A stretch of DNA of 63,526 bases from an uncultured Mediterraneibacter sp. (GCA_944384505.1 CALWTQ010000012.1:1-63526), one strand, 5' to 3'; counted from the stretch's first letter, positions 1 through 9,968 are shown. Numbers and translations are program-made. The notes: generated from the letters alone by a model not told the origin.

Positions 1-190
1 TCCACCGTCAGTCCTTGCATTTAGTCCGTCACTGGAACTCTTAGTTTCACTTATATCCCTGGAGCGGAATCCAGAGCCATCCTTCATCCCCGCAGAATAC
101 GTCTCAGAAATAGCCTCTGTTTTCGGACGTTTTGCCTGCGGAAGTTAGTGAACTTTATAGCTGTAAAAAGCAATGATTCCTGTCATTTTC
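1..190. repeat. Family A fold-back repeat, right half (window start)
   Basis: Bases 2-165 are the reverse complement of 63360-63526. The first ~77 bases match exactly and the rest closely. The inner part carries the family hallmarks: the CATCCCCGCAGAATACG arm, GTTTTCGGACGTTTT, and the terminal block TTAGTGAACTTTATAGCTGTA. A short hairpin (AAGCAATGA / TGTCATTTTCTT) follows at about 166-190 and recurs after the copy at 16112. Other copies lie at 16112-16400, 55826-56382 and 63358-63526. The element is non-coding and looks like a MITE-like or BIME-like intergenic repeat. Because only half a copy is present and the contig begins at its centre of symmetry, an assembly break is likely. Confidence 0.8.
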
Positions 191-367
191 TTGTTTTCTC
201 CCCCGCTATATGTTATCCTGTCTCCATCACTGCAGGTAAGACGATACAGCTCAGCCCGCGCTATCCCTGACGGCTGGTCTGTTACGGTGAAACAGTTTCT
301 GTTCCTGACAGGCGTTCCGGCGTATCCTGGCCGGCCTGTTTCAGTGGATTTCCATGGAAAATTATTG

Positions 368-396
368 TTGACAATCGGCGCCGGGTGTAATACTAT
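368..396 (+). promoter_or_regulatory. recA promoter (sigma-A type)
   Basis: TTGACA at 368-373 and TACTAT at 391-396 are separated by 17 bp, an almost ideal housekeeping promoter. It lies about 50 bp upstream of the recA start and just upstream of the LexA box, so repressor binding would fall in the initial transcribed region. Confidence 0.85.
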
Positions 397-408
397 AGTA
401 ACCAGATG

Positions 409-422
409 CGAACAACTGTTCG
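409..422. promoter_or_regulatory. LexA (DinR) SOS box of recA
   Basis: CGAACAACTGTTCG is a perfect 5-bp-arm dyad that fits the Gram-positive LexA consensus (GAACNNNNGTTC). It sits between the -10 element and the recA ribosome binding site. The expected role is SOS repression of the recA-recX transcript. Confidence 0.85.
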
Positions 423-445
423 ATACGAGAAAAGGAGATTTGGAT

Positions 446-1632
<1,187 letters not shown>

Positions 1633-1636
<4 letters not shown>

Positions 1637-2256
1637 TTGTCACAAAGGTAGAGAGCTGTACGAAGACGAAGTTCAAAGTGTATCTGGACGGAAACTTTGT
1701 ATTCGTTCTCTACAAGGGAGAACTGAAAAGGTTCGGCATACGCGAGGGAGAAGAGGTCACTGGAGAAATCGTGGAAAAAATACGTGTCGAAGTAATTCAC
1801 AAGCGTGCAAAGATGCGGGCCATGCATCTGCTGGAAGATATGGACCGCACGGAGGCGGCGCTGCGGGAGAAGTTAAGGCAGGGGCTTTACCCTCCGGATG
1901 CGGTGGACGCGGCGGTGGCGTATGTGAAGTCCTTTGGCTATCTGAACGATGATCGGTATGCGGAGAACTTTGTCAGGAGCAGGCAGGGGACGAAGAGCAG
2001 GAAGGAGATCAGGGCGGCTCTGCTTAAGAAAGGGCTTACATCAGACCAGATCAGCCGCGCGTTTGAGATATGTTCGGAAGAGGATGAGGCGGATGGAGAA
2101 GAGGAAGCGGTAAGGGTTCTTCTCAGGAAAAAAAGGTTTGATCCGGACACTGCTGATGAGGCCGGAATCCGGAAAATGTACGCCTATCTGGGCAGAAAAG
2201 GATTCTGTTATGATACTGTCCGTCATGTGATACAAAATTACAACATGAATGCTTGA
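1633..2256 (+). CDS. recX: Regulatory protein RecX
   Basis: RecX proteins bind RecA filaments and modulate RecA activity. This 207-residue protein has the repeated three-helix RecX pattern, including blocks such as [35 protein letters not shown] and the related C-terminal block [17 protein letters not shown]. The ATG overlaps the recA stop (ATGA), so the two genes are translationally coupled and share the SOS promoter. The TGA stop overlaps the -35 of the next promoter. Confidence 0.9.
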
Positions 2257-2281
2257 CATTGTTGTGAAAACAGTATAAAAT
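2253..2281 (+). promoter_or_regulatory. Promoter upstream of rny
   Basis: TTGACA at 2253-2258 and TAAAAT at 2276-2281 are 17 bp apart. The -35 element overlaps the recX stop codon. This would allow rny to be expressed independently of the SOS-controlled recA-recX unit. Confidence 0.7.
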
Positions 2282-2337
2282 TTAACTGTTGTATTTAAGT
2301 AATATGTACAATGAAAACTGAATAAGGAGGTGCTCCT

Positions 2338-3891
2338 GTGCAATTAGTATGGACTATAATTGCCGCGGCCCTCGCTTTGATAGTTGGGATGGTGATTTCT
2401 TACTTTGTGACGATTTCCAATCTGAAGAAAAATGCTGAGAGCAAGATTGGAAATGCGGAAGCTAAAGCGAGAGAAATTATCGACGATGCTGTAAAGAGTG
2501 CTGAGACAACGAAAAAGGAAGCTCTTCTGGAAGTGAAAGAGGAATCCATCAGGACGAAGAATGATCTTGAGAAGGAGACAAAGGAAAGAAGAGCTGAGCT
2601 GCAGCGCTATGAGAAGCGTGTCCTCGCGAAAGAGGAGGCGGCTGACAAGCGCTCAGACGCCCTTGAACACAGGGAGTCAAAGCTGACAGCAAAGGAAGAA
2701 CAACTCCGACAGCGGGAAGCTAAGGTAGAAGAGCTGAGTCAGAAACGTGTACAGGAACTGGAACGAATCTCAGGACTTACCTCCGAACAGGCAAAAGAAT
2801 ATCTGTTAAAAACTGTTGAACAAGATGTCAAACATGACACTGCAAAGATGGTCAGAGAACTGGAAGCGCAGGCTAAGGAAGAAGCGGATAAAAAGGCAAA
2901 GGAATATGTTGTCAACGCTATCCAGAGATGTGCTGCGGACCATGTGGCTGAGACGACGATTTCCGTTGTACAGCTCCCCAGTGATGAGATGAAAGGACGC
3001 ATTATCGGGCGCGAAGGAAGGAATATCCGGACGCTTGAGACACTCACCGGCGTTGAACTGATTATTGACGATACACCGGAAGCGGTTGTTTTATCCGGAT
3101 TTGATCCGATCCGCCGTGAGGTTGCGAGGATCGCCCTTGAGCGGCTGATCGTGGATGGGCGGATCCATCCGGCCAGAATTGAAGAGATGGTAGAGAAGGC
3201 GCAGAAAGAAGTCGATACGATGATCAGAGAAGAAGGAGAGGCCGCGGCGCTCGAAGTTGGAGTGACGGGGATTCATCCGGAACTGCTCCGTCTCCTTGGC
3301 CGTATGAAGTTCAGAACGAGCTACGGGCAGAACGCTCTGAAGCATTCTATTGAAGTGGCTCAGCTTGCGGGACTTCTTGCAGGTGAGATCGGTATTGACG
3401 TCAGAATGGCGAAACGCGCCGGACTTCTTCATGATATAGGAAAATCGATCGACCATGATGTAGAAGGGTCACATATCCAGATTGGTGTGGATCTCTGTAG
3501 GAAATATAAAGAGTCCGCAACCATTATTAATGCTGTGGAAGCGCATCACGGAGATGTGGAGCCGCAGACGCTTGTGGCCTGTGTAGTGCAGGCAGCTGAT
3601 ACAATTTCAGCGGCCAGACCGGGCGCAAGACGAGAAACCATCGAAACATATACAAACAGATTGAAACAGTTAGAAGAGATAACCAACCAGTTTAAAGGTG
3701 TGGATAAGTCTTTTGCCGTACAGGCAGGCAGAGAGATTCGTGTTATGGTAGTTCCAGATCAGGTATCTGATGATGATATGGTGCTTTTGGCCAGGGATAT
3801 CGCAAAACAGATTGAGTTCGAGCTGGAGTATCCCGGACAGATTAAAGTAAATGTTATCCGTGAGTCACGGGCAACAGATTACGCGAAATAG
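2338..3891 (+). CDS. rny: Ribonuclease Y
   Basis: RNase Y is a membrane-anchored endoribonuclease that starts bulk mRNA decay in Firmicutes. In order, the 517-residue protein shows an N-terminal membrane helix (residues ~3-25), a long charged coiled coil (~30-190), a KH domain with the GREG loop near residue 225, and an HD phosphohydrolase domain with the metal-binding HD pair near 364-365 and the HHGD motif further on. The start is GTG, seven bases after AAGGAGG. Length and architecture match the family. It follows recX, as often seen in Clostridia. Confidence 0.95.
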   Translation: MQLVWTIIAAALALIVGMVISYFVTISNLKKNAESKIGNAEAKAREIIDDAVKSAETTKKEALLEVKEESIRTKNDLEKETKERRAELQRYEKRVLAKEEAADKRSDALEHRESKLTAKEEQLRQREAKVEELSQKRVQELERISGLTSEQAKEYLLKTVEQDVKHDTAKMVRELEAQAKEEADKKAKEYVVNAIQRCAADHVAETTISVVQLPSDEMKGRIIGREGRNIRTLETLTGVELIIDDTPEAVVLSGFDPIRREVARIALERLIVDGRIHPARIEEMVEKAQKEVDTMIREEGEAAALEVGVTGIHPELLRLLGRMKFRTSYGQNALKHSIEVAQLAGLLAGEIGIDVRMAKRAGLLHDIGKSIDHDVEGSHIQIGVDLCRKYKESATIINAVEAHHGDVEPQTLVACVVQAADTISAARPGARRETIETYTNRLKQLEEITNQFKGVDKSFAVQAGREIRVMVVPDQVSDDDMVLLARDIAKQIEFELEYPGQIKVNVIRESRATDYAK

Positions 3892-3919
3892 CAATAGATC
3901 ATAACAGCAGAGAATGACC

Positions 3920-3950
3920 GGCCCTTGTCGAAAGACGAGGGCCATTTTTA
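3920..3950 (+). terminator. Rho-independent terminator of rny
   Basis: A 10-bp stem (GGCCCTTGTC with GACGAGGGCC, one G-U pair) closed by a GAAA loop is followed by ATTTTTA. It lies 29 bases after the rny stop. Confidence 0.88.
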
Positions 3951-3956
3951 TTCCTT

Positions 3957-4010
3957 CGGGCAGCGGGCCAGGCGGACATGCAGGCGTGTCCGGCCGACGG
4001 CTGCCGCGGG
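3957..4010. repeat. Family C structured GC-rich repeat, copy 1
   Basis: This ~54-base element begins GGGCAGCGGGCC, contains GGCGGACATGC and GTGTCCG, and closes with CGGCTGCC, so it folds into a long interrupted hairpin. A near-identical element is at 38850-38905. Both sit just after a terminator and before the next gene. Function unknown; it resembles other short palindromic intergenic repeats. Confidence 0.7.
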
Positions 4011-4042
4011 GGCTTTGATTTGTTAGGGGAAGGAGAAATAAG

Positions 4043-4582
4043 ATGAGTGAGCAGATCAAACGTCTGAAAAGAGAATTGAAATTTAAAGGAAAAATCATAG
4101 ATTTCTATCAGGATACGATGGAAATTAACGGGGATCACACGGTGATCTGGGATTTTATTAAGCACAAAGGTGCTGCAGCTGTAGTGCCGGTGACAGAAGA
4201 CGGGAAGATACTTATGGTACGCCAATACCGCAACGCGCTGGACCGGTATACACTGGAGATCCCGGCGGGAGCGCTGGACGCGGAGGATGAACCGGGAAGA
4301 GACTGCGCGTCAAGAGAACTGGAGGAGGAGACCGGCTACAGGAGCGAGAACCTGGAGTGGCTGATCACACTTCGGACAACGGTTGCTTTCTGTAATGAAC
4401 GGATTGAGGTCTATGTGGCAAAGGACCTGATACCGTCAAAACAGCATTTGGATGAGGATGAATTTATTGATCTTAAAGCATATTCCCTGGATGAATTAAA
4501 GGAGAAGATTCTGACAGGAGAGATCGAGGATTCGAAGACAGTGGCATCTCTTATGGCTTACGCTGTGAAGTATAAAGAATAA
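4043..4582 (+). CDS. Nudix hydrolase, ADP-ribose pyrophosphatase type
   Basis: Nudix enzymes of this type hydrolyse ADP-ribose and related nucleoside diphosphate sugars. The 179-residue protein carries a Nudix box near residues 73-97 with the core REXXEE-type helix (SRELEEETGY) that binds catalytic metal. The spacing between the first Gly and Glu is one residue longer than the strict consensus, as in many ADP-ribose pyrophosphatases. AGGAGAAATAAG precedes the ATG. It lies upstream of the SpoIIM-like gene, a common clostridial arrangement. The exact substrate is inferred from family resemblance. Confidence 0.88.
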   Translation: MSEQIKRLKRELKFKGKIIDFYQDTMEINGDHTVIWDFIKHKGAAAVVPVTEDGKILMVRQYRNALDRYTLEIPAGALDAEDEPGRDCASRELEEETGYRSENLEWLITLRTTVAFCNERIEVYVAKDLIPSKQHLDEDEFIDLKAYSLDELKEKILTGEIEDSKTVASLMAYAVKYKE

Positions 4583-4635
4583 TCGGACAGTCCCGGCATA
4601 TAATGAAATATCACACAGGAGTATGAGGAGGAGCT

Positions 4636-5178
4636 ATGAGGATATTTCATACAAGAAAGCAGCTGCTCGCTTTCTTTATGCCGGGATTTCTGCTCGGCAT
4701 TCTTTATGTGAATTTTGCCGCGAAGAACTATATGGCTGAACCTGGAATATTCAGCGATTACTTCCTGAATCAGTTCCGCACGGTTCAGGTTGATGTGAGG
4801 GAGTATCTGTGGTATCTTCTGAGGCTGCGGGCGCTTCCTTTCCTTGTGCTTGGCGGACTTTCATTCACAAAGGCACGCAGGGCCGCGGCTGCCTTGTTTC
4901 TTGTGTGGGCAGGGGCTTCGGGCGGTATTTTGATTTCTGCGGCTGTATTGAATATGGGAATCAAAGGAAGCCTTTTGTGTATGGCGGGACTGTTCCCTCA
5001 GTTTCTGCTCTATATTCCAGCTTACCTGGTGCTGCTCTGGTATTGCTTCGCGCCTTCCCAGGGAAGCTGGAACCGTCAGAAAACACTGTTCGTTTTGCTG
5101 TGCATGGCAGTGGGGATCATTCTGGAGCTGTATGTAAATCCGGTTCTTGTGAAGGCCTTTCTTTCCACGCTGCAGTGA
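4636..5178 (+). CDS. SpoIIM-like membrane protein (stage II sporulation protein M family)
   Basis: This 180-residue protein is mostly hydrophobic, with about five predicted membrane segments (residues ~10-28, 60-78, 82-105, 110-135 and 150-172). Size, topology, an N-terminus with a basic stretch before the first helix, and position after a Nudix gene fit the SpoIIM family, part of the DMP peptidoglycan hydrolase complex needed for engulfment in sporulation. AGGAGGAGCT precedes the start. A CATATAAT block at 4597-4604 resembles a sigma-E -10 element, but the -35 is uncertain. Its last 62 bases overlap the end of the convergent flippase gene. The assignment is moderately secure. Confidence 0.6.
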   Translation: MRIFHTRKQLLAFFMPGFLLGILYVNFAAKNYMAEPGIFSDYFLNQFRTVQVDVREYLWYLLRLRALPFLVLGGLSFTKARRAAAALFLVWAGASGGILISAAVLNMGIKGSLLCMAGLFPQFLLYIPAYLVLLWYCFAPSQGSWNRQKTLFVLLCMAVGIILELYVNPVLVKAFLSTLQ

Positions 5179-6517
5179 GCAGAACAAGGACAGACAGGAC
5201 TGATACAACGAGCTGGCTGACAAGCAGTCCCCAGAGGTAGCCCTGGATTCCGTATGCTGGGATTGCCAGGAATACGCCTGCGATACGGACGAGCAGCCCG
5301 GTTGTACTGATGAGAAAGGTGTGTGCTGTCTTCCCCAGTCCGTTGATTGCGCTTGTAAGGGCTGTATTTGTGTAGAGAAACGGGCAGATCCACGCAAGGG
5401 TCAGGATAAATTTCCCTGCGGAACTGCTGTGGAACAGAATGCGGCCGATAAGGTTCCCAAAGATTAGGAAGAACAGACAGCAGGCCAGGCCAAGGATCAG
5501 GCAGCTCCCGACAGCCTTTTTTAGGAGGTTCACAATGCCTGACCGGCTGCCGGAAGCCTGGGTCGCGCTGACAGCAGGCATAAGGACGGTCCCCACGGAC
5601 CCTGTGATGGCGGAAGGGAAGAGGATGCAGGGCATGGCCATGCCGGTGAGAACACCGTAGAGACTTAAGGCTTCGCTTCCGCTCATTCCATAGAGTTTCA
5701 GGCAGGCCGGGATAGAGGCGGCCTCAATACTCTGGAGAAGAGTCACCGTGACGCGGTTAGCGGTCAGAGGCAGGGAGAGACCGAGGAGCTCTGCAAACAT
5801 ACGGCGCCCTGTGGAAAGCTTCCCGGCCGCGAGGGAGAGAAAGGCAGTTTTTGGAGTGTTCTTATGATGTTTCCCTATGATGGAATTATGGCGGGTCAGG
5901 AACTTAAGGGAAAAAAGGGCGGAGAACATCTCCCCGGCGACGATGCCGGACGCGGCCAGCTGAATGGAAGGCTCCCGGCCGGATTTTTTTAATATGGAGA
6001 AAAGGAACAGCACGAACAGGATGCGCCCGGTCTGTTCGATCAGCTGACTTATGGCGGGGAGTTCCGTCTTCTGCAGGCCCAGACTGTATCCGCAGATACA
6101 GCTGTGGACCGCAGCCCAGGGCAGAGCGTAGGAAATGATCAGGAGCATTTCCTCGCAGCGCGGGTCGCCGAGAAAGGAGGCGGCGATTCGGTCCGCGTTC
6201 TGCTGGACAAGAATCACTTCGGCAAATGACAGGATGAGTGTGAGGCCAAGAGCGAGATATAACACGCTTCTGGCCTCCTTTATTTTCCCTACAGATGCCT
6301 TTGCAGCGGTCATGCGCGAGACGGCTGTCTGAAGACCGGCTGTGCTCACAGAGAGACAGAGGGTGTAGACCGGGAAAATAAGCTGATAGAGTCCTACGTT
6401 TTCCTCCCCGAACGCGTGACTTAAGAATATGCGGAAGAAGAATCCCATAAGCCGGGAGATCAGCCCGGCGGCGGTCAGGATCATGGCTCCCCGCAGAAGA
6501 ATGTGTTTTGACGACAT
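5117..6517 (-). CDS. SpoVB/MATE-like polysaccharide or lipid flippase
   Basis: This 466-residue polytopic membrane protein (about 12-14 helices) belongs to the MVF/MurJ-SpoVB-Wzx group that moves lipid-linked sugars across the membrane. The N-terminal block with GLISRLMGFFFRI and the pattern GLYQLIFPVYTL are typical of SpoVB. SpoVB is required for spore cortex synthesis, but vegetative roles are also known. The start is set at the ATG at 6517, five to eight bases after an AGGTGAT ribosome binding site; a GTG three codons upstream lies inside that site. The 3' end overlaps the convergent SpoIIM-like gene by 62 bp, so the two mRNAs would be complementary there. Confidence 0.85.
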   Translation of the reverse strand: MSSKHILLRGAMILTAAGLISRLMGFFFRIFLSHAFGEENVGLYQLIFPVYTLCLSVSTAGLQTAVSRMTAAKASVGKIKEARSVLYLALGLTLILSFAEVILVQQNADRIAASFLGDPRCEEMLLIISYALPWAAVHSCICGYSLGLQKTELPAISQLIEQTGRILFVLFLFSILKKSGREPSIQLAASGIVAGEMFSALFSLKFLTRHNSIIGKHHKNTPKTAFLSLAAGKLSTGRRMFAELLGLSLPLTANRVTVTLLQSIEAASIPACLKLYGMSGSEALSLYGVLTGMAMPCILFPSAITGSVGTVLMPAVSATQASGSRSGIVNLLKKAVGSCLILGLACCLFFLIFGNLIGRILFHSSSAGKFILTLAWICPFLYTNTALTSAINGLGKTAHTFLISTTGLLVRIAGVFLAIPAYGIQGYLWGLLVSQLVVSVLSVLVLLTAAWKERPSQEPDLHTAPE

Positions 6518-6601
6518 AGTGATCACCTCATGACTTGCCGGAACGGGTATATTTCCGGCAGATGGAAAGCATACTTTTTACAGCATATGTGAATTCACGG
6601 G

Positions 6602-6630
6602 TTGACAGAACATAAGGGAAGTGATATTCT
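6602..6630 (+). promoter_or_regulatory. Promoter of the Rrf2-nifS-nifU-mnmA operon
   Basis: TTGACA at 6602-6607 and TATTCT at 6625-6630 are 17 bp apart. Expected transcription start is near 6637, directly before the dyad at 6641. Confidence 0.8.
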
Positions 6631-6640
6631 ACAAAAGAAA

Positions 6641-6659
6641 TCCCAGTAAATTACTAGGA
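6641..6659. promoter_or_regulatory. Probable Rrf2/IscR operator
   Basis: TCCCAGTAA and TTACTAGGA are 9-bp inverted arms around a single A, with one mismatch. The dyad covers the predicted transcription start of an operon whose first gene encodes an Rrf2-family regulator with three cysteines. Autorepression through this site is inferred. Confidence 0.65.
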
Positions 6660-6743
6660 AATATGGCGGGATATCCCGTTTTGATGAGCGTGTCTTTAAC
6701 AGAACGGCATTATGGGGAATATACCGCAGGAAGGTCGGGAAAG

Positions 6744-7199
6744 ATGAAACTTTCAACAAAAGGGAGATACGGTCTCCGCGCGCTGATTGATCTGGCACAG
6801 TACAGCGGGGACGGCCCGGTTTCGATCACAAGCATATCCGTGCGCCAGGACCTCTCAGAACGCTATCTGGAGCAGCTGATGTCCCTTCTGAAAAAGGCAG
6901 GGCTGGTCAGGAGCATCCGGGGAGCCGGAGGCGGTTATGTCCTGGCAAAGGACACAAAGGAGATATCAGTGGGCGACGTGCTGCGCGCCCTTGAGGGAAG
7001 CCTGGAGCCTGTGGACTGTCCCGGACTGGATCCGGAGGGCGGATGCAAAGCCGCTGACAGCTGTGTGACAAAATATGTCTGGAAGCGGATCAATGAGAGC
7101 ATCACCCGGACTGTGGATGAGATCAGTCTGGATCAGCTTGTGGAAGAGAGCCGGAAGAAATGCGCGTCAGACGCAGACCGGACAAAATGCAAAAACTAA
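6744..7199 (+). CDS. Rrf2-family transcriptional regulator, IscR-like
   Basis: The 151-residue protein has the Rrf2 winged-helix N-terminus (MKLSTKGRYGLRALIDLA) and three cysteines at 92, 101 and 107, placed much as in IscR, where they hold a [2Fe-2S] cluster. It likely senses Fe-S status and represses the operon it heads, which encodes a cysteine desulfurase and a scaffold. The start at 6744 matches family N-termini and follows GGAAGGTCGGGA. The longer open frame from 6621 runs through the operator and is rejected. A CymR-like role in cysteine metabolism is an alternative, but the cysteines favour an Fe-S sensor. Confidence 0.88.
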   Translation: MKLSTKGRYGLRALIDLAQYSGDGPVSITSISVRQDLSERYLEQLMSLLKKAGLVRSIRGAGGGYVLAKDTKEISVGDVLRALEGSLEPVDCPGLDPEGGCKAADSCVTKYVWKRINESITRTVDEISLDQLVEESRKKCASDADRTKCKN

Positions 7200-7222
7200 T
7201 GAAATGATATACGGAGGCAGAT

Positions 7223-8416
7223 ATGGAAAAACTGATTTATCTTGACAACGCGGCAACGACAAAAACAGCCCCCCAGGCTGTGGAGGCAATGCTGCCATAT
7301 TTTACAGAGCATTACGGCAATCCGTCCAGCGTGTACGGATTCGCTGCGGCAAATAAAGAAGTGATCGCGAAGCAGAGAGAGCTGATTGCAGGCGTCCTGG
7401 GGGCAAAGGCGAATGAGATCTATTTTACCGCGGGCGGAACGGAATCTGACAACTGGGCGCTGATCGCGACGGCGGAGGCCTATGCCTCAAAGGGGAAACA
7501 TATTATTACCAGCAGGATCGAACATCATGCCATCCTTCACACATGTGAGTATCTTGAAAAACGCGGGTATGAGGTGACGTATTTAGATGTGGATGAAAAC
7601 GGCCTGGTTGATCCCAAGGCAGTGGAGGCGGCGATCCGGCCGGATACGATCCTGATCTCTATTATGTTCGCGAACAATGAGATAGGAACCGTGGAGCCGA
7701 TTGCCGAGATCGGGAAAATCGCCCGTGAACATGGCGTCCTGTTCCACACGGACGCGGTTCAGGCGTTCTGCCAGGTCCCGATCCATGTGGACGAGTGCTG
7801 CATTGACATGTTAAGCGCAAGCGGACACAAGCTGAACGGGCCCAAGGGAATCGGTTTCCTTTATATCCGCAAAGGCGTGAAGATCCGTTCTTTCATCCAC
7901 GGAGGCGCTCAGGAGCGGAAGCGCCGTGCCGGGACGGAAAATGTGCCGGGGATCGTAGGACTTGGAAAAGCAGTGGAACTTGCGGCCGCTTCCATGAAAG
8001 AGCGCGCGGAAAAAGAAACTGAACTCAGGGATTACCTGATCGAGAGAATAGAAAAAGAGATTCCGTACTGCCGTTTAAACGGCGACCGGGAGAAGCGGCT
8101 CCCCAATAACGTAAATTTCAGCTTCCAGTTTATAGAGGGAGAATCCCTCCTTATCATGCTGGATATGAAAGGGATCTGCGCGTCCAGCGGGTCAGCCTGC
8201 ACATCCGGATCTCTGGATCCGTCCCATGTGCTCCTGGCAATCGGCCTGCCTCATGAGATCGCTCACGGGTCGCTGCGGATGACTCTGGGAGAGGAGACCA
8301 CAAGAGAGGATCTGGATTATGTGGTGGACTGCTTAAAGGAGATCGTAGAAAATCTGCGGGGAATGTCACCGCTTTATGAAGATTTTGTCAGAAAACAGGC
8401 AAAAGAAAATAAATAA
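7223..8416 (+). CDS. nifS: Cysteine desulfurase, NifS/IscS type
   Basis: This PLP enzyme takes sulfur from L-cysteine and passes it as a persulfide to the scaffold and to MnmA. The 397-residue protein has the class V aminotransferase fold, the PLP lysine in SASGHKLNGPKG (near residue 203), and the catalytic cysteine loop SSGSACTSGSLDPSHVL (near residue 327) typical of the NifS group. It starts 23 bases after the regulator gene, with GGAGG upstream. Immediate neighbours nifU and mnmA are its sulfur acceptors. Confidence 0.95.
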   Translation: MEKLIYLDNAATTKTAPQAVEAMLPYFTEHYGNPSSVYGFAAANKEVIAKQRELIAGVLGAKANEIYFTAGGTESDNWALIATAEAYASKGKHIITSRIEHHAILHTCEYLEKRGYEVTYLDVDENGLVDPKAVEAAIRPDTILISIMFANNEIGTVEPIAEIGKIAREHGVLFHTDAVQAFCQVPIHVDECCIDMLSASGHKLNGPKGIGFLYIRKGVKIRSFIHGGAQERKRRAGTENVPGIVGLGKAVELAAASMKERAEKETELRDYLIERIEKEIPYCRLNGDREKRLPNNVNFSFQFIEGESLLIMLDMKGICASSGSACTSGSLDPSHVLLAIGLPHEIAHGSLRMTLGEETTREDLDYVVDCLKEIVENLRGMSPLYEDFVRKQAKENK

Positions 8417-8442
8417 AAAACAGATACAGGAGGAATTAGGAT

Positions 8443-8886
8443 ATGTATACAGAGAAAGTGATGGACCATTTTCAGCATCCGAGAAATGTAGGAGAGATTG
8501 AGAACGCCAGCGGCGTAGGAACAGTGGGAAATGCAAAGTGCGGGGATATCATGAGAATCTATCTCGATATTGATGAAAACCAGATCATCCGGGATGTAAA
8601 GTTCAAGACATTCGGCTGCGGCGCGGCTGTGGCGACGAGCAGTATGGCCACAGAGCTGGTGAAGGGGAAGAACATCCAGGAGGCGATGCAGGTGACAAAT
8701 AAAGCTGTGATGGAAGCTTTAGACGGACTTCCGCCGGTGAAAGTCCACTGCTCTCTTTTAGCAGAGGAGGCGATCCACGCCGCGCTCTGGGACTACGCTG
8801 AGAAAAACGGAATCAAGATTGAAGGACTTGAAAAGCCAAAGTCTGACATACACGAGGGCGAGGAAGAGGAAGAAGAGGAATATTGA
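8443..8886 (+). CDS. nifU: Fe-S cluster scaffold NifU/IscU
   Basis: The 147-residue protein is a single IscU-type scaffold domain that assembles [2Fe-2S] and [4Fe-4S] clusters. Three conserved cysteines occur in GNAKCGD, FGCGAA and KVHCSLLAEEA, together with the aspartate after the first cysteine. The C-terminus ends in an unusual run of glutamates. Ribosome binding site AGGAGGAATTAGG. The stop TGA overlaps the mnmA ATG. Confidence 0.94.
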   Translation: MYTEKVMDHFQHPRNVGEIENASGVGTVGNAKCGDIMRIYLDIDENQIIRDVKFKTFGCGAAVATSSMATELVKGKNIQEAMQVTNKAVMEALDGLPPVKVHCSLLAEEAIHAALWDYAEKNGIKIEGLEKPKSDIHEGEEEEEEEY

Positions 8887-9968
8887 TGAGCAAAGTTGTC
8901 GTGGGAATGTCCGGAGGGGTGGACTCGTCTGTGGCCGCATATCTCTTAAAAGAACAGGGATATGACGTGATCGGCGTTACGATGCAGATCTGGCAGGATG
9001 AGGACGCCTGTTCCATTGAAGAGAACGGGGGATGCTGCGGATTGAGCGCTGTGGAGGATGCAAGGCGCGTTGCCGCGGCTCTGGATATTCCATACTATGT
9101 GATGAATTTTAAAAAAGAGTTCCGTGAGAATGTCATCGACTATTTTACAGAAGAGTATCTTCATGGAAGGACGCCCAATCCCTGCATCGCCTGCAACCGG
9201 TATGTGAAATGGGAGGCGATGCTTAACCGGAGTATGGCTATCGGAGCGGACTATATTGCCACAGGCCATTACGCAAGAGTGGAACAGCTTGAGAATGGGA
9301 GGTATTCCCTCCGCCGTTCTGCCACCCTGGCAAAAGACCAGACCTATGCGCTCTATAACCTCACTCAGGAGCAGTTAAAGAGAACCCTGATGCCGGTGGG
9401 CGCTTATTCGAAGGATGAGATCCGCTCTATCGCCGGGAAGATCGGTCTGCTGGTGGCGGACAAGCCAGACAGCCAGGACATCTGTTTTGTGCCGGATGGA
9501 GATTATGCTTCTTTTATTGAAGAAGAAGTAAGGACTAAGACCGGGGAAGAGCTTCCGAAAGGAAATTTCGTGACTTCGGACGGACATATCCTGGGACAGC
9601 ATAAAGGGATTATTCACTATACCGTAGGACAGAGAAAGGGTCTGGGACTGGCTCTGGGGTATCCGGCCTTTGTCCTTGAAATCCGCCCGGAGACAAACGA
9701 GGTGGTGATCGGAACTTACGAAGAATCCTTAACCCGCACAGTGCGCGCGGAGAAGGTGAACTTTATGGCAGTGGAAGATATTGATGAGCCCACGAGAGTG
9801 TTCGCAAAGATCCGGTATAATCACAGAGGCGCCTGGTGTACAGTAGAGAAAGACGGCGCGGACGCTCTCGTCTGTCATTTTGAGGAGCCTCAGAGGGCAG
9901 TTACGCCCGGACAGGCGCTTGTTCTCTACGACGGAGAGTATGTGCTGGGAGGAGGGGCAATCGTATGA
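8886..9968 (+). CDS. mnmA: tRNA 2-thiouridine(34) synthase MnmA
   Basis: MnmA adenylates U34 of Lys, Glu and Gln tRNAs and inserts sulfur. The 360-residue protein has the PP-loop SGGVDSS near the N-terminus, the nucleophile cysteine in NPCIACNRYVKW (about residue 99), the second catalytic cysteine in SQDICFVPDGDY (about residue 197), and the C-terminal tRNA-binding domain. The ATG at 8886 shares a base with the nifU stop (TGATG); a TTG three bases upstream is less likely. Placement after nifS suggests direct sulfur relay from this desulfurase. Confidence 0.95.
   Translation: MSKVVVGMSGGVDSSVAAYLLKEQGYDVIGVTMQIWQDEDACSIEENGGCCGLSAVEDARRVAAALDIPYYVMNFKKEFRENVIDYFTEEYLHGRTPNPCIACNRYVKWEAMLNRSMAIGADYIATGHYARVEQLENGRYSLRRSATLAKDQTYALYNLTQEQLKRTLMPVGAYSKDEIRSIAGKIGLLVADKPDSQDICFVPDGDYASFIEEEVRTKTGEELPKGNFVTSDGHILGQHKGIIHYTVGQRKGLGLALGYPAFVLEIRPETNEVVIGTYEESLTRTVRAEKVNFMAVEDIDEPTRVFAKIRYNHRGAWCTVEKDGADALVCHFEEPQRAVTPGQALVLYDGEYVLGGGAIV

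Noticed and set aside
173-445. Open frame extending recA upstream by 91 codons
   Set aside because: It crosses the promoter, the LexA box and part of a repeat. The start at 446 has a proper ribosome binding site and family N-terminus.
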